Below, one piece after another: positions 22,701 through 35,417 of a stretch of DNA of 64,000 nucleotides. The stretch is taken from contig QJNS01000753.1 in NCBI GenBank assembly GCA_004154925.1, forward strand, positions 62,001 to 126,000, in the 5' to 3' direction. The notes under the pieces are model-generated. The model made no database searches, had not been told where the DNA came from, and saw only the letters and a list, made by a program, of their open reading frames with translations. This stretch comes from Monosporascus cannonballus. Taxonomy: Eukaryota; Ascomycota; Sordariomycetes; Xylariales. The position numbers and the translations under genes are program-made. Numbering within the stretch: the stretch's first letter is position 1; each line of letters opens with the position of its first letter.

Positions 22701-25700
22701 GGGTCGGTTGTTGCTTGTGTGGCGCAGCAGAAAAAATTAAGCAAGGCGTGCGGACACACACGGACCTCCAAGTTCCCATTGGTCACTCATATTCACAGGA
22801 TTGAAATTTCTCCAATATCCGGCATTCAGCCGTCATCTCGATCTTGCTCCTTTTCTTGTTTAATTCTATTGTTGCCAATCATCGCCATGCATGGGTGAAT
22901 CAAGAGTATTGTTCGTTGTGGGTGGATGTAATCAATTCCAGCCCGAAGATTTGTATGCACCATATGCTTCGCAATCTGGATAGCCACACACTGGTAACTA
23001 ACGCAACCTTGGCCCTTGGGATACACATATAAATGTGCTATAGGTAGGCATGTAAACAGGTGAGCGGCTAACCACGGTGCATACAATCGAAATCCATAAT
23101 GGCGTGAGCATTTAGGTACAGTCACGTCTCATGTACCCAGTCCTTTATCAAAGTACCCTCAAGCTTGCAACCTAAACGGGTAAGATACTTCACAGGACTG
23201 TACTTAGTAGCGGTCTTATGTACACGTCTGGAAGTAGGTGGGGAGGAGCAGCTGAAAGCTGGAGGTTTTACAGGCAAGGGTTGAAGATTTGCATGTATTA
23301 GGTAGGAATGCACGTTAAAGTCTATCTCCCCAACTAATTCTACGCAAGGTACTTGACCTCGACCTCTACACGTATAACCAACCACCTTGCTTCACGGTAC
23401 TAGCGAAAAGTCCTTTCGGAAGTGGAAGAAATTCGAAGCCACTCCAGTAAAGGCACCGGGGTAACTAAACCTGCGGACGGTTCTCTTACATAATCATTCT
23501 GTCATAATCTGTTTTCCAGATAGTCGACATTGCATGGTCCCAAAGTCCTCGAGCACACAGAATTCTTAAAGGGAAGAACTTCAGATGGCAGATGCATACC
23601 GAATTTTTGTATTGGGAATTTGCCGCCACTTCGCAATAGGCACAATTGTTGAAACAAGCATGAATATTGGGGTTGAAATTCTTAAAATGAGGTGGACTGA
23701 CCCACCTACAGAGGTAGGTATCTATCTCAAAGTAAAGTCAACGTCCGCAAAGTAAGCAATATTAACAACTCTCAGTTTTGGTTGGCGATTGCTGGCCTCC
23801 CCTAAAAGAACCGATGCCTCTAATCGAAACAGGATCCGCCTAATTACGGCTAGTGCTGGCGGACATGCAAGCAAGGCCTTTAGAATAGCAACAAGTAACC
23901 ACAAGTACCAACGCCAACCTACTAACTGCAATGTCTGAATCCGCGCTACACGGCCTCGATCGATGTGGTGATCTTAGGTAGCCGTGAAGTTCCCATGAAG
24001 CTGGCGTGTATAAAGGCGATTGATCTGTCAATGGCTTACAAGTTCAAGGTCAACCAGATACCTACATGCAGGTGAGCATTTATGTACTGCAGAGTATCGG
24101 ATCATTGAAATGCAAAGAAAACTGCATGTCAAGTATCGTTACCCTTCCCCCGCAGTATCTCTACTCCAGAACGGCCACGACGCTTGCATGGTGGCCCCGC
24201 AAGTACCTATAATAGGGCGAGTATCAAGTAGTCTGAATGGTTACCGTACTTGCACTACCACCGGGAGACTTCATTCTGCGGCCTCGGTACTCTGTGAAAT
24301 TAGGACTTGGACTTCAAGAGCCAAATGGTGCTGGCCTTTACTTTAAGAGATATGAGCACGATGTGCTACGTAGTCTTGTATTTTGGTATCGTAAGCATCA
24401 ATGGGAGTCACTATCCAAATCATAGCAAAGCTTACGACAACTTCAGCAGCTCATTCTATGAATGGCGCTCTATAGTAGAACCGGCTTTTGGGTAAACTCG
24501 TTCCAATCAGATTCCGGTGGTCTATTAAAGGTATTGAAGCTTATCTACAATACGCACGTCTCCTCTACCTGTATACTCCTTGCCCATTTTACGGCTCCCT
24601 TCTGTTACACAGAACTGCACTCGCAATTGTCATGAAACAATCCCACAGATGCGGTCCTACCAGGCCTCCCTTATTCTAGACACGGCACTTCTCACCCACC
24701 AAGCTGCAAGAGTGGCTCCTTGCTGGGCAGTACATGCATAGTTTCGAAATGTTTGTTTTTGACGAGACAGTAGAGCCTACCTAAGCAATAGCCCCCATCA
24801 AGTGTATGAGCGGTACTTCGGCTGCTCCTTGGCATTCAGGGGCGTATGGCCCTGAATTTTTTACCATCCTTGCAACCTCTAGCTGATGTCTTCTCCTATA
24901 AGTTATCTGAGGGAATTGCTATCTGCCTCTTGCTCTGGTTATGAAGCGTATATAAGCGACGTATTTCGTCTATCTAGTCTTTACTCATGTAGAACTCTTT
25001 TCGGATGGTCAGCTATTCGAATAACAGACAGGCAGTCGCTAGTAAACAGGTAGACAGGTAGAGGTAGTTGCGCGACAGCCTTCTCTTTCTACTTGTCCTC
25101 TGCAATATCAGTGTTGGCTTATCTGCCAGTAACCGCGACATCTACAAAGGCGCTTAAATGCTACGCACGGCCCTCGGGAATCCAGGGATAGGAGGTGCGC
25201 GTATCCGCCCCAAGGCGATGCGCCACCCACGACCTCGCCGGATACCACGATGACGGCCAAGGAATAACCGTTTCCATTCGGCTTCAGCTCTCAGCTAGCC
25301 CCTCATTAATCCGTCGAGCAATGGAATGAACCGGCCAAGTAGCTTCGAGTCGCCTTGATGCGCGATCATGAGGACTAAGCAGGTAACCGTCAAGTCCGAA
25401 GTGAGCACTAAATATACTTACCATAGAAAAGAGAAAATGGCATAACCTGTGGTCCTTCTTAAAGCGATCTCTTAGACTCCAAATTACTCTCGCGGGGTTT
25501 GTAGAAACCCTGCTATGGCTCTGTCGATGGCTTGATCTTATCTGTGGTTTCGCAAAGGGAAGAGTGCTCTTCTTCATGGGGATAGCCACTTCAAGCTACG
25601 CCTGAACACTGAGGCCACAACCTGGAAAGCGATAAGGCTGTTCGGGTTGACCTGAGATTCGAGAGACTGGTGGAGCCGATCCAAAACGCGGCAACACCCA

Positions 25701-26541
25701 TTTACAAAAACACCCAATCATGTTATATTAGTTAAACCACGAGCTCAAGTCACCCATTCGACTCTTCCCTCCCCTGTTAACTTGTTCCTCCTACCACTAA
25801 CCGACCGTGATGGTGAACAGGCGCTGCGAACAGATGGCGATCGTGGTCCCACTACCTGGTCTATGTGATCATATTGCGAATATACTACAAAAGAAGAGAT
25901 ACTTAAGTCGGACAGACTGTGGCCAACGCAAACGTCTTCGATAGCCTTAAAAATAGGGGGAATGGATGCCCACTTGTACCTTTAGGTCTACTGTACCGTA
26001 TTCGAGTTGGAAGCTTAAAAGTCACAAAACCCCTTTTATTGTTATAACTCTTCCAAGAAGTGCTTTAAATTGGCAAGTCATAAATTATTGACCTACCCAA
26101 CTATTGGCTGGCCCATAGCAAAAGATCAAAAACTTTATTCAAGGATGCCACAAAACACCGCTCGAGATATATATACTTTCGCATCAATATTACTGAATGC
26201 TACCAACCTAGAGGGCTGAGAACCCTCCTCTTCTTATTTACAGTGCGAAACATGAGATCCCGGATGATGCTCTGCTCCTGCCGAGCGTAAGTGTCTTGCT
26301 GTAAGCCCCGTCCTAGTCAGGATCAACCAGATATCTACACTTGTGAACGCAAGGTGCGATAGGGGTCACGATAAGTTTCAAGGTAATTTTATCGAAGTAA
26401 ACATTGTATGAGTTTATAGGAAGGTGGATAGGCATGCATAGTTTGAGAGGGACAATCGAGATTTTAACGACAAATGGTATTGTATAATTGTCGTGGAAAG
26501 GGCCCCCCCTTTCTGTTGGGCAGCAATATCGGAGCCCAAAA
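22701..26541. other. Gene-poor region, no supported gene
   Basis: Nearly 4 kb with only short random-looking frames (all near or below 110 codons) on both strands and no family motifs. Base composition is closer to AT-balanced than in the genes. I see nothing that can be named. Confidence 0.55.
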
Positions 26542-26609
26542 GCCATATATCAGTGGATCTCCCACAACAAGTGGGATCAACGCTTCCTAGCTTCCTACAA
26601 GTCAATATA
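26542..26609 (+). repeat. Dispersed repeat copy 1 (transposon-end-like)
   Basis: A 68-bp block matches 55277-55344 in the same orientation, without gaps and with about seven mismatches. The shared block holds TATATCAGTGGATC near its start and CTTCCTAGCTTCCTACAAG near its end. The TA followed by CAGTGG looks like the end of a TA-target DNA transposon, but no partner inverted end was found nearby. Confidence 0.75.
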
Positions 26610-26789
26610 TTCCCTCAAGAGCTGTGCACCTGATCCTTAGTAAGTGTGACAATCGGGCCATAGGTACAAAACACAAGAGTGCACTCAAGCGATACCGGAA
26701 TGGTGGAGACCTATCAGCATAAACCGCTCGATTCAACATCATAGATAGGCGTCCTGGACCAGCTCCCTGCGACCAGCTCCAAGGCTCCG

Positions 26790-28560
26790 GTGCGATACAA
26801 GGTTCGTCAAGTTACCCTAGGGAGTCCCCGCGGCCAGGGACGAAGCTCCTTCGTACTTCTGGGGGAGCGCGGCATGGCGACCATCCGATTCTTTGCAACG
26901 GTCAGCAACCGCTCGTTACCTCCAATTGCCTCGACGCGTTGACTCATCTCCGGCGTCGCGTAGGGGTGCGGTCTGTGTGGATAGATGTGATATGCATCAA
27001 CCAGAATAAGGACCCGGCTGCCACACGAGAATGGAGCCGGCGGGTTCAGATGATGGACAAGGTGTACCGTCTGACCCAACTGGTCATTTTAGGGCTGGGT
27101 CGTGGCAGAACGAGAACCTCAGTCGACGTGTCTCTCTATATTTGCTGACCAGGTTTATTCACAGACTGGGGGAATTTTATCTTCCATGGACGGTTCAGCG
27201 TCCTCTGGTTTGGCTCCCAAACTACACGGACAAGCTCGTGACCATGGGGGATTGGGTGCCCGAGGGCTCGAGCCCAAGTTCGCACCTACTTTGGCATACT
27301 TTTCAGCTCCTGGAGAATCTTTGGTTCTCTAGGGCATGGCCGACGCAGGAGGTTGCTCTTGCCCGCCGCTGTATCATCATGCGCTACCGATGAGGATGGA
27401 CTGGAGCTACTCCGCCGTTTCCATAAACTCGGGCGGACGCGTCCAGTTTCGCTATTGAGCTTGTGCGGCCGATTTACTTGAGTGGCCTCAAAGACGAGTT
27501 TCATACGCGAATACGGAGTAGGCCGTCCCTGAAGCCTATAAGCGGATGACCGATTTGAAACTCCCTGAAAGCGATGTGTGTACTTCAGCCCCGTGATCCC
27601 CAAGACAAAGTCTACGGTTTGTATGCGATTTTCAGGGCTCGTGGCGTCCTCCTTCAGACTCCGGACTATAACAGACCCTTCGTCACGATTCCGAAGATGC
27701 TGCAAAGGTGTATACGCGGAAGGGGCTGGATATCCTTTGTATCACGCTCCTGGCAGGAGAAGAAAGCGGACTGCCGTTCTGGGTTCCGAACTGGTTAGAC
27801 GGGACACTAATCAGGAACTTCACCTTCAGTGACACAGCCGGTACTCGCGTAATGGATGACTACCCGAACACTCTTTCGGCATGTCTAAAGTCACCAACTC
27901 ATATTTCGGACTACTCACTACTAGGAAAGGTGGTGTTGAGAGGCAGATGCCTGGACACTATCGCATTGCTGGAAGCTGCAGCTCCCATCGGCGCCCGCCC
28001 CGTCCATGATTTCTCCCATTTCCATCGTTTCATCCGAACTTGTCAAGAATTGCGTCGCATGATAAGCTCCAAAAAAAACAACTACCCGACGGGAGAAGAC
28101 CCCCCTCTACGCTGGACTCCGCACCGTCGCTAACCACAGGTTCTACAACCCAATCTTGACCAGGATGATCTGATGCATTGGTATACGACGATGTCGGGTT
28201 CGACCACGAGGCAACTCCCATAGATGATCTTGTAAGATTCATGGAATTTGGCAATTGTCCCACCAAGGGGGATCTCGATGCGGCCGGTGGGGTGAAGGAG
28301 ATCCAACGCTTCATTAACTACAAAGCCAATTACGCTGTCTTCGTTCTTGACAATGGATACTCGGCTCAGCGTTTAACACTTACCAGGAAGGTGATAAGGT
28401 ATACCCGTTTGCAGGACGATAAGTCCCTTGTGTGCTGAGGCGAGAAGTAGGGAATTCCGATTCGTAGCTCTTTGCATACGTTCACGGTGCGATGAAGGGA
28501 GACCTATGACCGGAATATGAAGCTGGAATCCAAGGTGAGGCGTTGATCTAGAGACTCACT
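26790..28560 (+). pseudogene. HET-domain (heterokaryon incompatibility) pseudogene
   Basis: HET proteins act in fungal non-self recognition and cell death. Motifs appear in order but in different frames: APSYFWGS, then CNGQQPLVTSNCLDAL, then VRSVWIDVICINQNKDP with VQMMDKVYRLTQLVILGLG (about 26960-27100), then LLENLWFSRAWPTQEVALAR (27310-27370), then DPQDKVYGLYAIFRARGV (27595-27650), then YTRKGLDILCITLLAGEES with GLPFWVPNWLDG (27708-27800). A C-terminal part at 28178-28500 reads GNCPTKGDLDAAGG and continues as VPCVLRREVGNSD after a TAA. At least four frame changes and in-frame stops are needed, so no intact protein can be made. No start codon is evident. Some frame changes could be unrecognised introns, but the stop codons near 28426 and 28465 argue for decay. 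Confidence 0.85.
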
Positions 28561-29176
28561 ATTACTCGAGGAATACCGCTTGACGAAGGAGGACGCAAGG
28601 AACCTAAGGGAATTGCTATACCCCGGAAACAGATGGCACGTTTACAAGGCATTAGCTATCGGCATCCAGGGTACGGACTGCTCTGTATTTTCACTGCTCC
28701 AGGCAAGCTTTGATTGCGAAAAGCCGGCCGTTACTGGGATACCAGTAGTATGCAATACCGCACGGTTTGGTGAGGTATCCAAGTCCTTGACCATGCCAGT
28801 GCCTGGCTCAAAGTTCCATGTCCTGGTTGTCGTCTGCAGTTGTAGGGATAGACTGCCTTGCCATGCGTGAGGCATGGGCACGACACTGTGAAACATCTCC
28901 AACTCGTTGCCTGATATTCATTGAGGACCTAAGACGGACTCTCAAGGGATATTCAGGGCCTTTCTCCGATTGTCCTGGGAATGTCCTTGTCTAGCGAGAC
29001 CAATCCCTACAACCACTACATCGGAGGATGATATCCTATGCGATACGATATCTACCATTCTTGCCACTGTCAGCACGGTCATTCCGAACCTGTGCGTCTT
29101 TCGACCGCGTAAAAAGAGACCTAACTCTAGTCGAACTTTCGGAAGGGATCGACATCGAAACCCTCAGGAAGCCGCG
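28561..29176. other. Decayed stretch between HET and 2EXR pseudogenes
   Basis: An open plus-strand frame at 28580-28870 (96 codons) may be a tail of the HET pseudogene or an unrelated relic; I do not recognise it. No other signal is seen. Confidence 0.4.
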
Positions 29177-30100
29177 ATGGCATCTACCACAAGCTTCCCA
29201 TTGTTCAGCAAACTTCCCACCAAGATACGCCTCTACATCTGAAGGTATGCTATCAACGACTTCATCTGCAGTACCCCTGCTGTGCATGGCTATCCGTAGC
29301 ATAGCTACCGTTATTTCTGAACGACGTGGCCGAATGCAAAACCCAGGGCGCCAATCGCGCTTCTCCTGGTCAAGAAAGAAGCCATGTCGGAAGTGCCATT
29401 GCGCTGGCCGAGCAGCTGACCTTTTGATCCATCGCTCGACATCCTATATAGGGTAACCAAGCCATTTGGCGCCTGGTGGCATCAACGGCTCGATGACCCG
29501 AAAAGCTGGGTCTCACACATCCACCATCTCGCCATCTCGGCGCCGATGGGAGATGCGACCGAAACATTCTACTTAATATATCCCATGCACTGTTCCAGCT
29601 ACGGAAGATCGAGACTGTCTCCATAGTGTTTCCTGAGGCTAAAGGACTGTTAAACCTGAATTCTTATACGGGAACGCCCCCTACATGGACCAAAGCCGCA
29701 GCTGCGCGTGCTCTCCAAAAGCGAGCCATCCGCGTTGGAGATCCAGTTCGATCTCGAGAAAGGGGCCATAGAAAGCTCGGAGTGGATCTTCCGCACCCCA
29801 AAACCATGCACTATGAAGGCACGTGTTATGCTGAGCGCCTCAAAGCTCACGTAGAGCCTCTGGCGACCAGGTTTCCGGCTATCGTCCTTCACCCATTGCC
29901 CATTATCCAGAAGCGGACGGGAAAGTATTCGATGATTGGAGGGCATGCTGCCCTGTTCAAGAACAGTCCTGCTTTTCTTCCAATGAGGCAGGAGGGAGGC
30001 CGCGTAAGGCGATACAGAACCATGACCACCAAGAGAATGGTCAGTTCTGGAACTCTAGTAGTCACTTGTCGACACAATGGAGGCATACTGAAGTTACAAC
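29177..30100 (+). pseudogene. 2EXR-domain protein pseudogene
   Basis: The 2EXR domain is an uncharacterised fungal module expanded beside HET and NLR genes. The frame opens at ATG 29177 with TTSFPLFSKLPTKIRLYI, the standard domain start, and is stopped at once by TGA (29240-29242) where the family has Trp after Ile. It continues in the same frame through TTWPNAKPRAPIALLLVKKE and AMSEVPLRW, then WVSHIHHLAISAPMGDA near 29510-29560, with further TAG and TGA stops. A TGG to TGA change is the type of mutation RIP makes. Downstream of about 29640 the reading becomes uncertain. Confidence 0.75.
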
Positions 30101-33100
30101 ATGGCTGAGCAATAGATCATCTTGCTTGAGGCTTGGAGGAACCACATGGATTAGGCAGTCAATGGCACACCAAAGCATTGCCCCTGATAGAAAGCCTTCA
30201 TATCGGCTCAGGAATGTAACATGCCGCGTCGGGCAAGCTCTCACGTGAGTTCCGGAGATTTTGCAGTATGCAACCGTAAATGGGTTCGGCTGAGTTATCA
30301 CAGATCTGAAGACCGCATAAAATCCGTTAAACCTGTGTAGGGAATTCCACAAGTTCCAGCTCCCTGCCACGGGCCTAGACCGGATTCACGAATATTTTTT
30401 TTGTGCGTGGAAGAGGTGTGATCCGTGCTCCTGCATGGTTTGAGCCGGAGTACGCGTCCGAGAGAACAGTGTTCTGGAAATCGAAACAAGAGTTACCTGA
30501 GGAGGTACTCGGCGTCCTCGGGATCCTGGGGAGCCGGGACTTTACAGCCGTAGGGTGAGGGAAGGGGGCCCCTGGCAGACGGCGGCCATTCGATGCAACG
30601 TCATGAACCCCTAGCTGAAAGAATTCGGATGACATGCCTTAGTGGCGGTGACAGGTGGGAGGCGTCTGTGATGAAAGATGACCCCCATCTGCTCTGTTGA
30701 TCATGGAATTCTATTGCCAGGCGACCAAATGATCAAAGTGTTGCTGCCTTCCCGGAATTGCAATCGACTATTCGCTTCCGTCCCTCCTCAGCGATACCGT
30801 CTGCACATGAGTTCTTCAATGGTGCGGAGAATTGGTAAAGGCGGGGAAATATGCTTGTTCATGCGTTCAGTAATGCGAGTCCGATAATGAAACCTTGCGG
30901 GTAGCACTCTGTCGGATCGCCGTTTGAAGATGGCCCTGCTGCTGACTGGAGCAGAGACGTAGAACAAGTGGAGAAAAAATTTGCTACGGCTTCCCTCGTC
31001 TCCCCGCAGTTCAAGGTCAAGGGTCAGGGGTCAGACGTTCAGAAACAGCTCGATTACTAAAATTGAACACAGCAAATGCAAAGCTAGATAGGTTACCGCG
31101 AAGAGCCGCATTCCAAAAAGGCACCGTGGCTTGTCCTTACGCAATATAGATTCAATCAAAACAAGTTCCCCGTGGAGATTTGTTCCGGCCGATCTCTGAA
31201 TATTATTAGATGGACGGGAGCTGCTCCATGAAACGGCGCCAGGTGCTACGGGGGCGCTAAAGAACTGCTACCATAATAGGGGGGTCTTAGTTCCAACTGC
31301 CAAGTACATACTGCTGTGAACTCCGACCTGCCGGCAACTACAAACGCTGTGCTCGTGAGATTGTACGGTATCTTCATATCCGATACTACTATAACCGCGC
31401 ACTTCTCAGTGGGCTGTTCGTGAGCACCTATTGTTCGGGGGGAAACGTCGCCGGAGATCGGACGAACGTTCAGGATGGAGATGATGCTTGACGATAATCA
31501 TAAGAAGGGATCGCTGGAAGGTCAGCTCTATGCGTGGATGCTGATCCATGGACGCCCACGACGAAAGTTCGGTTCGAGTGCTGTTGGGTTCGACGTCAAG
31601 GCTCGGGAAACGAAGATGGTTGGACGGATCCGGAGTTTAAAGTGTTAAGGTTCCTAATTTCGGCCGGAGGGAGACTACCTCAGCCAAGCTAGATAATCTT
31701 CAATAGCCTGTCTCATTGTTTCGTTTAACGATAGTCGGGCTGCGCCAACCTGCCACATTCAATAATATCCCAACCTACACATAGGTACCCGGGAGTACCC
31801 GCCTGCTGAAGCTGCGAAGGGAATCACGAACGTCAGATCTCTTGTTCGGAACTCTAAAAGACTGCCATGAAAAGTAATACTCACAGTCGATTCTCCACTT
31901 CTTATTAACCCCTGGGCCGGACGCAGTAAACTCGCGACCCAGAGCCAGACTAGATTGTCGCTACTGGTTGTGTTGCTAGACAGGCAGATTCCCTTCCCGG
32001 AACCCCCAGAGTTAGCACCTGATTCTAGAACGGAATGAAGAATAATACCTCTTCTGGGTTCTTCCTGGGGTGGTCTGGGGAGACGCGTATGCAACGTGTA
32101 GCCATTAACAGCTTGAAGCCCCGAATTTTGTTTGGCTGCACACGTACATAGCGAGTTTCAGTTTCAGGGGAGGAGGTCCATGTTGGCCGGGTGTATACTT
32201 GGGCGGACCTATATAATGCGATCCATATGGACATCCCTTGGGGGGACTGGAAATTGTGATAAAAGATGGTGCTCTTTGTTCTCTGGTCATCCAATACGTT
32301 GCTTCTCCCCACCCACCTATGGGGGGCGGGAGCCTCCGGAAACTCTACCCACCTACCCACCTTGGCATTTAAGAGGTAATACTTACATAAGCGCGTAAGC
32401 GCACAACACCTTAACAACCTGAATGGAGCTTCCTGACAGGTCGGCCTACGTAAGTTATAATAACTGAATGTCTATATCTTGTTTGGCAGTAAGACATGAA
32501 ACGGGATAAAACCAGAATGGCGGGAAAATCCGTCAAGATGCTTGGAGGCTGAAGTGCGCTTCTCGAGGTTGAAAAGTGGATCTGGTGGGCAAAGAAGGAC
32601 CCCTGGAGCACTTCGATTTAGGTGCTGAATCAATGTTATGAAAGACGAACGGCTACCAATGGAAGGACTGAATTTAGGTAACGGGCACTGCATAGTGCTT
32701 CGCATTTCAAGTTACATTAGCACCTACAGATATACAGACATGTACGTAGAGTACAGGTAAGAAAGCGTTTAAAGACGCTAGAGCCTCGAAACATCTGCCG
32801 GCCGGTCCAGTGTTAAAGGCTCCAGGGGCTGAAAGTTAAATAGCGGGCCATCTTCCAATCCCACCAATTAATGGGCCCTGTTCACTATACAAGCGCGGAC
32901 CTCTGTAACAACATGAAGCAGCGGCGACATGAAACTGTCTTCAAAATATCAAACGTCTGATATAGCCCTTCTCGTTCTTTGATTTTCAACAACTTTCGCC
33001 CTGTTCATTCGTTCCTTACTGTCCATGTGACATTCGTAGCGGCCTCTTCCGCCGGCTCACTGCACGAGTCCATCGTGAGCCAGCCTGACCCGGAACGTTA

Positions 33101-34338
33101 TCGCTTAATTCCCAATTTCGCGTTTCTTCATGACGGTCTTCAATTGTCGCTCGAAGCAGACATTGTAGAGGGAACCCACAATCTCCGACTCGCGATGTCT
33201 TCCGCGCTGGCTGCTGTTGTAAAGAATATCAAGCAAGATGGGCATGGCGACCTCGTGTTCGTGCTATTCTAAGACTACGAGCCGGCCTCTTGGTAGCTGT
33301 CACAGCACTCCGACAACCCGTAATGACGTCTGTCTATACATAAAGGTTGTAGTCGTCAACTTTTCTCAGCCGCATTCATCTTGAGTTTATTGGTGGCAGA
33401 CTGGCCTCTTCACTGAGTGATATCCTCGGCGAGAGTTGCGGCCGACTAGGTAGCATCAGCTGCAAGTCGTACCAGGGCTGCTCCTGATGTTACAAGGTTA
33501 TCCCGGCTTCTCCGGTAGAGAATCGAACTCCAGATCGGAGTGTATACGCGCGCACGTCCCCTCCTAGGGCTCGATTGATGCCCGTTTTGAGATGTTTAGG
33601 GAAAATGCAACGGGGGTAGCAGCTGAGTGGATCATGCCAAGATCATGCTTCGCGTTTCTTTGCCTCTTATCGCGTCTTAACTCGTCCTTTTCGGGCTCGC
33701 CAGGTAGCTTGTAACAAGGCTGGAGGTCATGGTGTGTCGTTCTAGGTGGGTACGAGTGTCCCACCCTAGCCCAGGATATAGACCCTAGCTCATCTTGGAT
33801 GTGTCGACATCCGGAGATCATGAAGCAGCCGGTAACATTGTTATTATCTACCATTCCCCAGCTGCCCTCTCTTCCCTTCTTATCTTGATTCTATCTTCAT
33901 CACCTCTTTGGATCATCACGCGCATGAAGCACCACGCTCTGGCGTACTTCCTTTCTTTCCTTCGCGGCTGGAACCACTTTCATTCATTGTCCAACTGGCT
34001 TGGCTGCTTACGCTCTTTTGATATTCCAATCTTTAATCTCCGTGGTTCACGTGTCGGCTCTGGGAGTTTATTGACCTATCTTTCTTTCTGCTACGTTTCT
34101 GATCTCCTTTGACGACGGCACGCCCCGGGTTTGGGTTCGAATCTTTCATAAACAGCATCAACGATATAGCGTCGTTGAAGTAGAGCGCTGCCTACAGTAC
34201 ACTCTCCTTCGATATCTAGCGTCTTCGGTTCTTGCAGCGTGGTTTGCCCATATTGGGAACTAATAGTTGGACATCTATCCCTCTTCTCAAGCCCGGGTTA
34301 TCGTCTCGAAGCCGCCAGGACCCGTCTTGTGAAGCACC
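30101..34338. other. Gene-poor region with only weak open frames
   Basis: No family was recognised. The best open frame is 32979-33272 (+, 97 codons), with a plausible amphipathic segment near LQLSLEADIVEG but no start context or neighbours that support it. The last kilobase should contain the promoter of the SANT-like gene at 34339. Confidence 0.5.
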
Positions 34339-35417
34339 ATGTCGCCGCCGACAGACCTGGCTACCCACATGAGCCTTCCGTATACAGCGGCGAGTGACGC
34401 TCTCGATCGTCACGACTTCGGCGTTGCGAAGCACCGGAAGGCGGCGTCTACCGGTGGGGGCAGGGCATGGAGTGAGGACGAGGTAAGGGGGCGACTCTTG
34501 TTCTCATCTTGCCCCTATATGGGGCTTGTGACCACACCGGCGGGCAGCTTACTGACCCGAAGTTTGTTATCTAGGAAGTGTATCTTCTCCAGACTCGCCT
34601 CCAGAAGATGCCTTACAAGCACATTGCCGCTCACCTGAAAAAGACTGAGCTGGCATGCCGGCTCCACTATCACCAACTTAGTCATGGTAGTAACCGTCGC
34701 AAGCGGACTACATCCGTATCATCAGGCTCTTCGGCCGGGCACTCACCTATTTTGCCTGCCGTCATCCCTTCTCCTATCCAGGAGTCATCATCCCGTGAAA
34801 TCACCCCTCCAGGTAGTGCGGGCAGCTACGGGCCAGATTCACCCCGCCAGACTTCGGTACAACTCCCAAGCATCATGGGGCGCCCCAACACATCGCCTCA
34901 CCTGCCGGCTATCCTCCCGAAGCCGACGGTTATACGCCCCGCCACGGCCCTCTGCTCTTCGCCCTCCCGATTCCCCACGCCACACTCCGATTCCCTGAGG
35001 AACTTGGGGCCGTCGGCGTTTCCCCAGCCGTCACCCATAAACCAGGGGCCGGTTCTCCGGCTCGACTGTTCTCTCCCGCCGCCATCGGCTCATGTGGATA
35101 TCCCTCGCCTACAGTCAATCTATACGACACACCGTTCCGCGTTCTGGAACGCCATCGCCGCCGAATATGGCGGAGGAGTAAGCCCCATCGTCTTGGAACA
35201 AGCCTGGAAGGCGAGCATGTTCTCCCCGGGAAATCAGACCCCTATCACGCCAGTGACGAGCCCAAACGACCGCGAGGGCCCGTACGAGAAAGCAGATAGG
35301 ACCCGGATCAGTGCTATTCTCGGCATCGATGCCAATCCGCGGTCTCCTAAGGAGAGGGAGATGGTCAGGCGTCTGGAAGCGGGGAGAGGTGCTGGTGTCG
35401 TGGCCGGCGCTGCCTGA
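34339..35417 (+). CDS. SANT/Myb-like domain protein with conserved C-terminal helical module
   Basis: A probable nuclear protein of 328 residues. Exons are 34339-34482 and 34575-35417, with a 92-nt GT-AG intron in phase 0. The single SANT-like domain spans the junction: RAWSEDE is joined to EVYLLQTRLQKMPYKHIAAH, then LKKTELACRLHYHQLSHGSN, so it covers about residues 43-85. A Ser/Pro-rich linker follows (about 90-205). A C-terminal block of about 215-255, DIPRLQSIYTTHRSAFWNAI and EYGGGVSPIVLEQAWKAS, is helical and looks conserved. A basic Arg/Lys segment (SNRRKRTT) after the SANT fold could be a nuclear signal. The ATG is preceded by a favourable context (CACC). Function unknown; I assign only the fold. 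Confidence 0.85.
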
